From Oceanispirochaeta crateris (GTDB lineage Bacteria; Spirochaetota; Spirochaetia; DSM-2461), in NCBI RefSeq assembly GCF_008329965.1, contig NZ_CP036150.1:2418001-2482000 (forward strand): DNA of 64,000 bases, in the 5' to 3' direction. This document shows positions 9,803 to 18,830 of the stretch, piece by piece (within the stretch, counting starts at the first letter, position 1; each line of letters begins with the position of its first letter). The notes beneath the pieces were generated by a model that saw only the letters and a list, made by a program, of their open reading frames with translations, ran no database searches and was not told the origin of the DNA. The translations under genes were made by a program, and so were the position numbers.

Positions 9803-9831
9803 TTTATACTATTCTTTACGTCATTTTCCAA
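9803..9831 (-). promoter_or_regulatory. Promoter-like element before the small gene
   Basis: Minus strand TTGGAA (9831-9826), 17-nt spacer, TATAAA (9808-9803). The -10 ends 10 nt before the ATG at 9792, leaving room for only a very short leader. Confidence 0.45.
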
Positions 9832-9855
9832 TATATTTTCGCCTATAGAGCAGTT

Positions 9856-9877
9856 ATTTGCCCTATATCGGGCAAAT
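9856..9877. promoter_or_regulatory. Perfect inverted repeat, candidate operator
   Basis: ATTTGCCC (9856-9863) and GGGCAAAT (9870-9877) are exact complements separated by 6 nt (TATATC). The repeat lies about 25 nt upstream of the -35 of the small gene and about 80 nt from the HD-GYP promoter on the other strand, so it could serve either gene. The binding protein is unknown. Confidence 0.45.
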
Positions 9878-9955
9878 ATATCCATTTTTAACCAATTAAA
9901 ATCTTTTACAGAGGATCATCTTCTTTTTCATCCGGCCCTTCTGTGAGCCTTCAGA

Positions 9956-9984
9956 TTGACCTCTACTCTTTGACGATATAAAAT
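9956..9984 (+). promoter_or_regulatory. Promoter-like element of the HD-GYP gene
   Basis: TTGACC (9956-9961), 17-nt spacer, TAAAAT (9979-9984). Only 5 nt separate the -10 from the ATG at 9990 and no Shine-Dalgarno is present, again suggesting a leaderless mRNA. An alternative -10 TATAAA starts two bases earlier. Confidence 0.45.
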
Positions 9985-9989
9985 CCAGT

Positions 9990-11105
9990 ATGATTAATAT
10001 TCTCAAGCATTTGAACATTTACTGGGAAAAGCTGGATTCATCCCTGATGATCCAACCTGAAAACAGGGATTTTTGGAATCTATTGGAGCAGGATATGCCC
10101 TCAGGACCAGTATCCATAGAGGACATATTTCCTGAAACCATCGGCGTTGAAGATGAGTTGAGAAACATCGTATCTAGCGGTTCAGGTACTTTTCATCTCC
10201 GTTACATCAAGCGGCAAAAGAATTTCATCCACCTGAACATTACTCCTGGTGAAGCTTCCCGGCATGCTGTCATAGCCATTGAAGATATTACGGAAGACTC
10301 GGTAAAACATCAGAGCATCACACAGAAAAAAAATGAAACATCCCTCTTAAAGCGGCAGCTAGAACTAAAAAATGAGGAGCTCAACAGGGCATACAGCAAA
10401 CTGGATACGCTGATGAATACCATAAGGTCACAGAATCACCACCTGGAAACAGAAGTAAGAAGGCGGACAAAAGAGTTAAACGATTCCAGGTTTACCATTA
10501 TCACCACTCTGGCCCAGGCTGCAGAATTTAGAGACATGGAAACAGGTGGACATATTTTCAGGATTGGCCGGTCCAGCGTCCTTTTGGGCAAGAAATATGG
10601 ATTAACGAGCAAGGATTGTGAATCCCTCTTTTACTCCAGCCTGCTCCATGACCTTGGCAAGATAGGTATCCCCGATTCAATTCTCCTCAAACCGGGGCCA
10701 CTGAATTCCCAGGAATGGGATCTAATGAGACAGCACACCACAATCGGCGCTTCCTTACTTTCCAATAGTGACCATCTTCTATTCTCATCTGCCAGGGATG
10801 TGGCCCTCTATCACCATGAAAAGTGGGACGGATCTGGATACCCGGCCGGACTTTCGGGGGAGCAGATACCTTTGATCGGAAGAATTTGCGCCATTGTTGA
10901 CGTCTTCGATGCACTCATCTCTGCCAGACCATATAAAAAAGCCTTTTCTGTGGAATACGCCCTGAGTATCATTGAAAAAGGCTCCGGCAGTCATTTTGAT
11001 CCCTCGTTGGTCAAGACTTTCAAGCTGGTACTCGATGATATTGTCAATTTACAGAATGATTCCATGGAAGAACTTGAGTTTCTGCTTCCTGATTTTGGTT
11101 CCTAA
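9990..11105 (+). CDS. HD-GYP domain phosphodiesterase (cyclic-di-GMP)
   Basis: 371 aa. Residues 1-110 form a small PAS-like sensory region without a transmembrane segment. A coiled coil spans about 115-172. The HD-GYP domain covers 175-350, with H188, the pair H220-D221 in [17 protein letters not shown] at 275-276 and GSGYP at 281-285. All catalytic landmarks are present, so hydrolysis of c-di-GMP is expected, in the cytoplasm. Its stop codon overlaps the start of the next gene by one base (TAATG), making a two-gene operon. The start has no ribosome-binding site; M20 is a possible but weaker alternative. Confidence 0.92.
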   Translation: MINILKHLNIYWEKLDSSLMIQPENRDFWNLLEQDMPSGPVSIEDIFPETIGVEDELRNIVSSGSGTFHLRYIKRQKNFIHLNITPGEASRHAVIAIEDITEDSVKHQSITQKKNETSLLKRQLELKNEELNRAYSKLDTLMNTIRSQNHHLETEVRRRTKELNDSRFTIITTLAQAAEFRDMETGGHIFRIGRSSVLLGKKYGLTSKDCESLFYSSLLHDLGKIGIPDSILLKPGPLNSQEWDLMRQHTTIGASLLSNSDHLLFSSARDVALYHHEKWDGSGYPAGLSGEQIPLIGRICAIVDVFDALISARPYKKAFSVEYALSIIEKGSGSHFDPSLVKTFKLVLDDIVNLQNDSMEELEFLLPDFGS

Positions 11106-11947
11106 TGGATACTAACCGGCTCATGAACCTGGAAGAAAAAATCCTATCCAGAATCAATTCATACAGCCTCATCATGTCTCTTGCCTCACCCGAAGACTCA
11201 CAGACGATAGAAGATGCAAGAATCAAACATACCCAGGCGCTGAAGTATCCGGATTACGAAGGGATAAAGGCTGTGATTTCGCTCATAAAAGCCTATGCCC
11301 TGCTCTATGATGCAGGGGTATTCCCACCAGAAACGAAAAATCAAACAGCAGAACTTGTGGCGTATCTGATCTCTCTCATACCTCCCAAGAGAGAAACGGG
11401 CACCATACGGAAACGAAACATCAGTACATTGGGAGCCTCATTTATCAGGAACGGCTTCGGCATTCCCCTGTTCGGTCCTATGCGCCCCTCATCGCCCCCA
11501 CAGAAAGGAGGTGTGATTCTAAACTGGTCCAGCTATGGAAAGGATGATCTTATTCTGATAACAGCGGCTCAACTGACTGGCAAAACACAGCTGCACTACA
11601 GGAACCTTGGAATTCAAATGGAATCTCAAACCAGATGGGTACTAATGCAGCTCAAGAAGAATACAAAAGAACCTGTATTTCAACCAAAGGAGGCCTGGTT
11701 GTCAGAGGCGGAACACTACTCCTTTAATCGATACAAACTCTCGCTGTCTTCCAAACCCGAGATCTGTCAGGAAATGTCTTCTGTGTTTGATCCCCTCGAG
11801 AACCAGTATGTTTACTATTTTTTACCTGAAGAAAATCTAAGGCTCAAAATGCTCAAGTACCTGAGCCGAACCTTGTCGGGAAGTTTTGGAATCCCATTGA
11901 GGGAGAGTGAAAAGACTGCTCAGGCATTCATTCAAAAATTACATTGA
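11105..11947 (+). CDS. Unknown protein coupled to HD-GYP phosphodiesterase
   Basis: 280 aa, no signal peptide and no transmembrane segment, predicted cytoplasmic. An N-terminal helical part (1-100) is followed by a basic patch RKRN and a more mixed domain. No recognised motif. Translation starts inside the stop of the HD-GYP gene (TAATG), so the two are made together and the product probably acts with it. The last 20 bp overlap the end of the convergent OmpA-domain gene, so the two transcripts are partly antisense at their 3' ends. Confidence 0.75.
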   Translation: MDTNRLMNLEEKILSRINSYSLIMSLASPEDSQTIEDARIKHTQALKYPDYEGIKAVISLIKAYALLYDAGVFPPETKNQTAELVAYLISLIPPKRETGTIRKRNISTLGASFIRNGFGIPLFGPMRPSSPPQKGGVILNWSSYGKDDLILITAAQLTGKTQLHYRNLGIQMESQTRWVLMQLKKNTKEPVFQPKEAWLSEAEHYSFNRYKLSLSSKPEICQEMSSVFDPLENQYVYYFLPEENLRLKMLKYLSRTLSGSFGIPLRESEKTAQAFIQKLH

Positions 11948-13478
11948 ATGTGACACTTCTGTTTTTTAAGCGGTCTTCTTCATTTTTTTCTTCTTCCACA
12001 ACAGGAGACCCGATCCCGACCCCCATAGGCAGGAGTTGTTCCTTAAAATCGGAAAGGTTCTCTTCCAAAAGAGAATAAACCATACCGGCCCGCTCCTGAC
12101 TGACCTGAATACTATCCGCATCCTGAACGGAGCCGGCGCTATGGCCAACGATTTCGATGCGCACCTCAACTCCATGATCTTTAGAGAGTGTGAAAATCTG
12201 TTTGATCAGCTGAACAACACTGCTTAAAAGAGCCTGCTGATCATTGCGGAAAGTCCCGGAATCCTGCTCAAAGAACAGAATATACCCCTGCAGCTCCCGG
12301 GAGAGGTCCATCATTTCCTCAGGAATCCCTGTACCGGCACCCCTATTGATTGCGCCATAAAAAGGAGAGATGAATTCTTCCAGAATCAGATCATAACGGT
12401 TTAAATTGACCCCTTGAGACTGGGCAATACGATCTATAGACCGAGACCTTGAGTCCTGTAGGACTCGGAGTTCGTATCCTCTAAACTTTTTCATCTCTGA
12501 GGCAACAAGAATCCCCGGCTCTCTATTTAGCTCAGCGATGAACCCTCGATGAATCCTGGCAGACTGAAACATAAAAACACCAAGGATTGAAAATACTATA
12601 AATAGGAAAGAGAGAAGGATGATGGCATAGACTGGTTTTTTCTTTTCCGGTCCCATCCTGTTCACAAGACAGGGACGCAGCAAAGCTTCTTCCTCCTCGA
12701 AAGGGCCCGTATCTCCTGCAAAGGATGCGAGCTCTGCCGCAAGTTTCACATGCACGGCTTCTAGGGACGCGAGCATTCTGGAAGGCAAATCGGCATCTAC
12801 CACTCCCTTGACAACAGCAGCAAGGATGGCCTGAGGCCCGTCTTCTATCAAAATTGTATATTCCCCGGTAGAGATGGTATGAACAGTTTCATCCCCCTCC
12901 AGAGCGAGGGAATCCTTAATATAATCCTGCACGGCCCGAAGCATGGACGCCACAATATCACTATCTGTGGGAAAGGAATCATCCATGGAAATATGATGTA
13001 GGAGCAGGCTTGATTTACGATGAATCAAAAGGACATGCTCCACCCTGTAAAGCATGGAATTTTTCATAACAATTTCCATGAAGGGAATGCCTGTTTTGAT
13101 CGATTCAATCCGCCATGCCATCCGATTGTAGGAGAACATATTCTCCATACTGGTATTCAATGCGGTCATCATTTCACTCATCATCCTGTTTATGGCTTTT
13201 TTAATAGCCGTTCCAATGATGGGAAATAGGGCTGTCGAAAGTTTTTCAGGGTCTCTGGCAATGGAAAATGTGATGGCTTTTTCAGTGACTTCTACCATGG
13301 ACTTCGAGACTCGGTTTTGAGGCTTCTCACCCAACATAACCGCTTCGGGAAGGATCTTACCAACGGCCTGAGCATCCAGCTCCGCCTGTTCCAGCTTCCG
13401 GGACAGTTTCTTCAGATTCTGTCTGTCATCGGGAGACAGAGCGTCCAGACGATCCTTGGGTATATCAGAGTATTTCAT
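11928..13478 (-). CDS. OmpA-domain membrane protein of the GTPase-linked family
   Basis: 516 aa. The cytoplasmic N-terminal 280 residues include segments FPIIGTAIKKAINR, WRIESIKTGIPF, YRVEHVLLIHRKSSLLL and an acidic loop. This pattern is known, from memory, in bacterial OmpA-family proteins encoded next to small GTPases. One transmembrane helix follows at about 285-305 (YAIILLSFLFIVFSILGVFMF). The extracytoplasmic part ends in an OmpA/MotB peptidoglycan-binding-like domain (GHSAGS, SQERAGMVYSLL, NRSVTFNVIF). It is separated by 5 nt from the upstream GTPase gene. Expected to link a cytoplasmic GTPase switch to the cell wall; this role is inferred. Confidence 0.85.
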   Translation of the reverse strand: MKYSDIPKDRLDALSPDDRQNLKKLSRKLEQAELDAQAVGKILPEAVMLGEKPQNRVSKSMVEVTEKAITFSIARDPEKLSTALFPIIGTAIKKAINRMMSEMMTALNTSMENMFSYNRMAWRIESIKTGIPFMEIVMKNSMLYRVEHVLLIHRKSSLLLHHISMDDSFPTDSDIVASMLRAVQDYIKDSLALEGDETVHTISTGEYTILIEDGPQAILAAVVKGVVDADLPSRMLASLEAVHVKLAAELASFAGDTGPFEEEEALLRPCLVNRMGPEKKKPVYAIILLSFLFIVFSILGVFMFQSARIHRGFIAELNREPGILVASEMKKFRGYELRVLQDSRSRSIDRIAQSQGVNLNRYDLILEEFISPFYGAINRGAGTGIPEEMMDLSRELQGYILFFEQDSGTFRNDQQALLSSVVQLIKQIFTLSKDHGVEVRIEIVGHSAGSVQDADSIQVSQERAGMVYSLLEENLSDFKEQLLPMGVGIGSPVVEEEKNEEDRLKNRSVTFNVIFE

Positions 13479-13483
13479 ATGTC

Positions 13484-13984
13484 TTATAAACCAGTGACTT
13501 TTTCAGCAAGACTGAGAAACCCGGCCTCGACACCGTCTCCTGTCTTAGCACTCGTTTGAATAACCTCAATTCCATCTTGAATGAAGTCTGAATACTGGGA
13601 TTCATCCAACTGCCATTTTTCGCTGAGATCATTTTTATTGAGGATTAGAATAGATGGAATATCTGAATACTCTCCCGCCAGTGATTGGTAAAGATTTTGA
13701 GCTGTCATTAGTGTTTCTGCCCTGGTGCCATCCGCAACAAGAAAATAGGCCGACATGCCTTTCAGATAGTTTTTTGAAAAATCATGAATCTCATCCTGAC
13801 CTTCCAAATCCCAGATGAGCAGAGAAAGCTCTGTGCCGGAAGGCAAAATGAGTTCCTTCTTACTAATATGAACCCCTATAGTGGAGATATATTCTTCAGA
13901 GTATACATGTGAAACATACTGTCTTATCAGGCTGGTCTTACCGACACCGAAAGATCCCAGCAAACATATTTTTTTCTTAAGCAA
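13484..13984 (-). CDS. Ras/Rab-like small GTPase
   Basis: 166 aa, a single G domain with all motifs: P-loop GSFGVGKT (10-17), switch I T35 in STIGVH, switch II DLEGQ (59-63, with the catalytic-type Gln63), NKND (116-119) and TSAK (144-147). No prenylation tail and no fused domain. This eukaryote-like Rab family occurs in scattered bacteria. The start is TTG at 13984, with AAAGGA 9 nt upstream; no ATG fits. It is the first gene of a two-gene operon with the OmpA-domain protein, 5 nt apart, so that protein is the likely effector. No obvious GAP or exchange factor lies beside it. Confidence 0.92.
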   Translation of the reverse strand: MLKKKICLLGSFGVGKTSLIRQYVSHVYSEEYISTIGVHISKKELILPSGTELSLLIWDLEGQDEIHDFSKNYLKGMSAYFLVADGTRAETLMTAQNLYQSLAGEYSDIPSILILNKNDLSEKWQLDESQYSDFIQDGIEVIQTSAKTGDGVEAGFLSLAEKVTGL

Positions 13985-14098
13985 CGGACCGATCCTTTCA
14001 AGAACAGAATTTCTATCTCACAGCTATTTAATAATAATTCACATGTATTGAAGATTCAACGCCGAATAGAAAAGAGATTTGAATAAATAAGAATAGAA

Positions 14099-14129
14099 GA
14101 GTTGCCCCATGAGTGAAACAGGGCAACTC
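14099..14129 (-). terminator. Terminator after kduI
   Basis: Inverted repeat GAGTTGCCC (14099-14107) / GGGCAACTC (14121-14129), followed on the minus strand by a T-rich stretch (TTCTATTCTTATTT). It lies just past the kduI stop. Confidence 0.6.
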
Positions 14130-14137
14130 CGGAGGAA

Positions 14138-14974
14138 CTATTTAAGGTCTTTCATATCCACAAAATCCATGTCGTTAAAGGTGATATTCTCGCCGCACAT
14201 ACCCCATATAAAGGTATAGTTGCTTGTTCCGACACCAGAATGAATGGACCAACTGGGAGAGATGACGGCCTGCTCGTTGGCCATGACAATATGCCGGGTT
14301 TCAGAAGGCTGTCCCATCAAATGAAAAACCCTGGTATCTTCTTTCATATCAAAATACATATAGGCCTCCATACGGCGTTCATGCGTATGACAGGGCATGG
14401 TATTCCAAACACTGCCCGGTTCCAGGATGGTCATTCCCATGACAAGCTGACAACTCTGACAAACTGCAGGATGAACAAACTGATTGATTGTTCTTTTATT
14501 CAGATTGGCATCGTCTCCCAACTCCACTTTGTTCGCTTTATCAAGATCAATGAGTACCGTTGGATAGCTATGATGAGCAGGAGTACTATTGATATAAAAC
14601 TTAGCAGGGTTCTTCTTATCACTGCTTTTAAAAGAGACTTCCTTGATTCCCATGCCCACATAAGCACCTTCCCGGCTGCCCACACTGTGTTCGGTGCCAT
14701 CTAAAATGAGAATGCCCTCACCTCCAATGTTAATGACACCCATTTCACGACGTTCCAGAAAAAAGTCCACTCCCATTTCCTTGCCGGCTTCTAGGGTCAA
14801 TTTCTTTTTCGCAGGCATAATGCCTCCGACAATAATTCTGTCCACATGGGAATAAGTCAGCTGGACTTCATCTGCTACAAAAAGCGACTCAATGAGGTAG
14901 TGCTTCCTCAGCTCCTCAGTGGTATACTTTTTGGCATCCTCCGGATGATTCGCATACCTGATATCCATTTCCAT
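14138..14974 (-). CDS. kduI: 5-dehydro-4-deoxy-D-glucuronate isomerase
   Basis: 278 aa, the standard length. It converts 5-keto-4-deoxyuronate, the product of polysaccharide lyases acting on pectin and other uronates, to 2,5-diketo-3-deoxygluconate. The protein is a cupin. The zinc site CHTHERRMEAY (two His, one Glu) and the later His in IHSGVG are visible, with TPAHHSYPT earlier. GGGAGG precedes the ATG. It lies downstream of the IclR regulator on the same strand and is probably controlled by it. The partner kduD and the KDG kinase/aldolase are not in this window. Confidence 0.96.
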   Translation of the reverse strand: MEMDIRYANHPEDAKKYTTEELRKHYLIESLFVADEVQLTYSHVDRIIVGGIMPAKKKLTLEAGKEMGVDFFLERREMGVINIGGEGILILDGTEHSVGSREGAYVGMGIKEVSFKSSDKKNPAKFYINSTPAHHSYPTVLIDLDKANKVELGDDANLNKRTINQFVHPAVCQSCQLVMGMTILEPGSVWNTMPCHTHERRMEAYMYFDMKEDTRVFHLMGQPSETRHIVMANEQAVISPSWSIHSGVGTSNYTFIWGMCGENITFNDMDFVDMKDLK

Positions 14975-15059
14975 AAAATCCTCCCCGCCGTTAATACGGC
15001 TAACTAATTACTTGTATTGATGATTTTAAGACTCCTAAGCAAAACTGAAAATGAGCCCT

Positions 15060-15836
15060 TCAACCTCCTGCAGGATGATCACCGGGTTTGTCAAATCCGA
15101 GCAGCCTTGAAAGCCGCAGACCTGCATCCATTAGGATTTCCCCCTCTTTGTTGACATCTCTGTGATCCGAATAGAGACCGGCCGCACTGATCCCGGCAAC
15201 GGCACTACCGGAATGATCAAACACAGGAGCTCCCACACAAAATACAAAATCCAGAACTTCTCTGTCATCCAGAGAATATCCCCTCTGGCGTATAGCCTCC
15301 AAATCAATGATCAAATCTTCTTTATTCATAATAGTCCGCTTCGTTCTCCGCCGGAATTCCAGAGAATCCAGGAGGGGAGAAATTTGATTTTCCGGCAATT
15401 GCGACAGGATGGCCTTACCTAAAGCGGTACAATAAACATCCCCCCGGTTCCCGATGCTGGCAGTATGAATAGGGACATTCTGGGGTTCCTTTTTATAGAG
15501 ATAAATGATCTGATTCCCATCGAGTAAGGCCAGAAAAACGGTCATATTCAAAAGAGTAGACGTCTCATCAATGATTGGGCGGGCCCTGGAAACAAAATCC
15601 ATATTCCGGAGAAAACGGTTGCCGATGACAAAGGCCTGAACCCCCACCTGATACCGTATCTGACGGCCTTCAACAGACTGGATCATCGATTTCTCCAACA
15701 GCATCTGCACAATTTCATAGGCTGTAGTCTTGGGAATAGCCGTCTCATTCACAATCTCTTTGAGAGTAAGCCCTGTCTTTGATTCAGAAAGGAGGGTCAG
15801 TATGTCAACGGCTCTCACCACGCTGCGTTTCGTCAC
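15060..15836 (-). CDS. IclR-family transcriptional regulator (KdgR-like)
   Basis: 258 aa. An N-terminal winged helix-turn-helix (about 5-62, LTLKEIVNETAIPKTTAYEIV) is followed by an IclR effector-binding domain (about 75-250, with the conserved CTALGKAILS and SLDDREV segments). GTG start at 15836; there is no ATG in frame and no strong ribosome-binding site. The only neighbour on its strand is kduI, 85 nt downstream, so it is the likely regulator of uronate catabolism. In that gap a small hairpin GCCG-TATTAA-CGGC lies just before the kduI ribosome-binding site. Confidence 0.92.
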   Translation of the reverse strand: MTKRSVVRAVDILTLLSESKTGLTLKEIVNETAIPKTTAYEIVQMLLEKSMIQSVEGRQIRYQVGVQAFVIGNRFLRNMDFVSRARPIIDETSTLLNMTVFLALLDGNQIIYLYKKEPQNVPIHTASIGNRGDVYCTALGKAILSQLPENQISPLLDSLEFRRRTKRTIMNKEDLIIDLEAIRQRGYSLDDREVLDFVFCVGAPVFDHSGSAVAGISAAGLYSDHRDVNKEGEILMDAGLRLSRLLGFDKPGDHPAGG

Positions 15837-15992
15837 AAGAATAGTTTATTATTCCTATATCTGGAAATCAATTCGTATATACGGTTTTAATTCAATTAAC
15901 CAACTCTTTCCCACAGATCCTCTTAGAAAAAGACTTCTCACCGGATTATTCTTTGAGATCGACCCTTTTAGGATGAAAAAAATTGATTTTCT

Positions 15993-16026
15993 CTACAAAA
16001 CTACACATATACTAGTTTTTCAGTAG
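15993..16026. promoter_or_regulatory. Inverted repeat upstream of aceE
   Basis: AAAACTA (15997-16003) / TAGTTTT (16013-16019), with CTAC and GTAG flanking outside. It lies in the 330-bp region between iclR and aceE, which holds both divergent promoters and no gene. It could be an operator for either unit. AT-richness makes chance repeats easy here. Confidence 0.3.
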
Positions 16027-16166
16027 TACATTCATTATCTTTAATTTGCCTTCTACAAAAAATAATCCAAAATTTGAATAATGGATTAGAATGTATAAGG
16101 ATTAAAGCAAGTTTAAAAATTTGTGATAGCAAGAACTAAAACAACATTACATCGAAAGAGGGAATA

Positions 16167-18821
16167 ATGTCTGAATACTTAGATAATGACCCGGAAGAAA
16201 CCCGGGAATGGTTGGAAGCACTTGAAGGAGTGATAGGAGTTGAGGGTACTGAAAAAGCACACTACCTGATTCAGAATCTCATCGATCAGGCAAGAAAAAG
16301 AGGGATAAAAGTACCCTATAGAGCCACGACACCCTATATCAATACATTGACCCCGGAAGAATCTGAAAAGATGCCGGGAAACACTCTAGTAGCTAGAGAT
16401 GTAGCGTCATATATACGCTGGAACGCCATGGCCATGGTGGTCAAGGCAAATCGAAAAGATACAGGCCTCGGAGGTCACATAGCCAGTTTTGCCTCCAGTG
16501 CAGCTCTCTATGAAGTTGGATTTGACTTTTTCTTCAAAGGACCTAACGCACCAGGAAGAGAAGACCTTATATTCTTCCAGGGACACTCCTCTCCAGGTCT
16601 TTATGCCAGAGCCTTCGTTGAAGGACGCCTGAGCGAAGAACAGTTGGATCACTTTAGAGAAGAAACCGGTGGAAAAGGACTTTCATCCTATCCCCACCCC
16701 TGGCTGATGCCCGATTTCTGGCAATTTCCCACAGTCTCCATGGGTCTGGGTCCCATTCAGGCCATTTATCAGGCGCGGTTTATGAAATATATGGAAGCCA
16801 GAAGTCTGGCAGATCCGGAAGATCGGAAAGTATGGGCCTTCCTTGGAGATGGAGAGACTGACGAGCCCGAATCACAGGGGGCCATCAGCCTGGCAGCCCG
16901 TGAAAAACTGGACAACCTCATCTTTGTCATTAACTGTAACCTGCAGAGACTGGATGGACCGGTTCGGGGTAATGGCAAGATCATCCAGGAACTGGAAGGA
17001 AACTTCCGGGGCGCCGGATGGAATGTCATAAAAGTCATATGGGGAACCGAATGGGATGCCCTGCTGAGCAAAGATAAATCGGGGCTTCTCATAAAACGCA
17101 TGAATGAATGTGTCGACGGAGAATACCAGGCATTCAAGGCACACGATGGAGCCTATATACGAGAGCATTTCTTCGGAAAATACCCAGAGACCCTTGAACT
17201 GGTCAAGGATATGACAGACGAAGAAATCTTCAAACTGAGCCGAGGGGGACACGACCCCAGAAAAATATACGCAGCCTATGCTTCGGCGGTCAAACACAAG
17301 GGTCAGCCCACGGTGATTCTGGCTAAAACAGTCAAGGGATTTGGAATGGGAGGAGCAGGGGAAGCAGCCAATACCTCCCACTCCCAGAAAAAGATGGACC
17401 TTGAATCATTGAAAGTCTTTCGGGACAGATTCAAGATTCCCCTCAAAGATGAGGAACTCTATGATCTGCCTTATCTGAAACCCGATGAAGACAGTAAGGA
17501 GATGAAGTATATCCGACAGACCAGGGAAGGCCTTGGCGGTTATTTACCCTCCAGAAACCAGACAGCAACAGCTCTAAAGTCAATCCCACTAGACAATTTT
17601 GCGGCCATCTTGAAAGGATCGGGAGACAAGGAAATGTCCACAACCATGGCTTTTGTCCGCCTCCTAAGCACCCTGGCCAGGGATAAAGAGATTGGAAAAC
17701 AGATAGTCCCCATTGTTCCTGATGAAGCGAGGACCTTCGGTATGGAGGGTATGTTCCGCCAGTTAGGCATCTATGCACCTTACGGACAGCTCTATGAACC
17801 ACAGGATTCAGACTCTGTGATGTGGTACAAGGAAGATAAAAAAGGACAGATACTGGAAGAAGGCATCAACGAAGCCGGGGCATTTTCCTCCTGGCTGGCC
17901 GCCGGTACAGCCTACTCCCATTATGGCATCAATATGGTTCCCTTCTATATATTCTATTCCATGTTTGGATTTCAAAGGATCGGAGATTTGGCCTGGATGG
18001 CAGGAGATATCAGAGCCAAAGGATTCTTACTGGGGGCAACCTCGGGACGGACCACCCTCAATGGTGAGGGACTGCAGCACCAGGATGGCCACAGCCATAT
18101 TATGGCGGGAACAATACCAAGTTGTATGTCCTATGACCCATCCTTCTCATATGAACTAGCCGTGATCATCCAGGATGGAATGAAAAGGATGTATCAGGAC
18201 GGTGAAAGTATTTTCTACTACATATCACTGATGAATGAGAACTATGTTCAGCCTGCCCTTCCAGAAGGAAGTGAAGAGGGCATACGCAAAGGGATGTACC
18301 TTTTTAAGAAAGCAGAAGGGAATTCCAAAAAAGTTCAACTCATGGGATCAGGCAGCATCTTCCAGGAAGTTATGGCTGCCGCCAAAATCCTCAAAGAGGA
18401 ATGGAAAATCGATTCTGACATTTGGAGTATTCCCGGCATCAACCAACTTCACAGGGAAGGGGCAGATTGTGAACGTTACAATATGAATCATCCTGAAAAG
18501 AAGGCAAAGATTCCCTATGTAACAAAAGTCTTGAAAGGCCATGACGGACCTGTTGTCATAAGTACAGACTATATCCGGGCCTACCCCGAACAGATCCGGC
18601 GGCTCATACCCAACCAGACCATAATTCTGGGTACAGACGGATATGGCCGAAGTGATTCCAGAGAACAGCTGAGACGCTTTTTTGAAGTAGACAGATACTA
18701 CATTGTACTGAATGCCCTGAAGGGGCTGGTCGATCAGGGAGACCTGAAAGCAGAAGTACTGAGCCAGGCCATTAAAAAATATGACCTGGATGCAAACAAA
18801 CCCAACCCGATGTCGGTTTAA
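16167..18821 (+). CDS. aceE: Pyruvate dehydrogenase E1, homodimeric type
   Basis: 884 aa, the usual size for the single-chain E1. It decarboxylates pyruvate with thiamine diphosphate and acetylates the lipoyl group of E2. The TPP/Mg motif begins GDGETDEPE (about residue 227) and ends at FVINCN. SGRTTLNGEGLQHQDGHS is the conserved E1 active-site region. GAGGG lies before the ATG. It is the first gene of the aceE-aceF-lpdA operon, with gaps of 9 nt and about 50 nt. A homodimeric E1 is notable in a lineage where pyruvate:ferredoxin oxidoreductase is common. Confidence 0.98.
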   Translation: MSEYLDNDPEETREWLEALEGVIGVEGTEKAHYLIQNLIDQARKRGIKVPYRATTPYINTLTPEESEKMPGNTLVARDVASYIRWNAMAMVVKANRKDTGLGGHIASFASSAALYEVGFDFFFKGPNAPGREDLIFFQGHSSPGLYARAFVEGRLSEEQLDHFREETGGKGLSSYPHPWLMPDFWQFPTVSMGLGPIQAIYQARFMKYMEARSLADPEDRKVWAFLGDGETDEPESQGAISLAAREKLDNLIFVINCNLQRLDGPVRGNGKIIQELEGNFRGAGWNVIKVIWGTEWDALLSKDKSGLLIKRMNECVDGEYQAFKAHDGAYIREHFFGKYPETLELVKDMTDEEIFKLSRGGHDPRKIYAAYASAVKHKGQPTVILAKTVKGFGMGGAGEAANTSHSQKKMDLESLKVFRDRFKIPLKDEELYDLPYLKPDEDSKEMKYIRQTREGLGGYLPSRNQTATALKSIPLDNFAAILKGSGDKEMSTTMAFVRLLSTLARDKEIGKQIVPIVPDEARTFGMEGMFRQLGIYAPYGQLYEPQDSDSVMWYKEDKKGQILEEGINEAGAFSSWLAAGTAYSHYGINMVPFYIFYSMFGFQRIGDLAWMAGDIRAKGFLLGATSGRTTLNGEGLQHQDGHSHIMAGTIPSCMSYDPSFSYELAVIIQDGMKRMYQDGESIFYYISLMNENYVQPALPEGSEEGIRKGMYLFKKAEGNSKKVQLMGSGSIFQEVMAAAKILKEEWKIDSDIWSIPGINQLHREGADCERYNMNHPEKKAKIPYVTKVLKGHDGPVVISTDYIRAYPEQIRRLIPNQTIILGTDGYGRSDSREQLRRFFEVDRYYIVLNALKGLVDQGDLKAEVLSQAIKKYDLDANKPNPMSV

Positions 18822-18830
18822 GGAAGAACA

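Noticed and set aside
14989-15002. GCCG-TATTAA-CGGC hairpin before kduI as a regulator site
   Set aside because: Only 4-bp arms; noted in the iclR entry but too weak to list as an operator.
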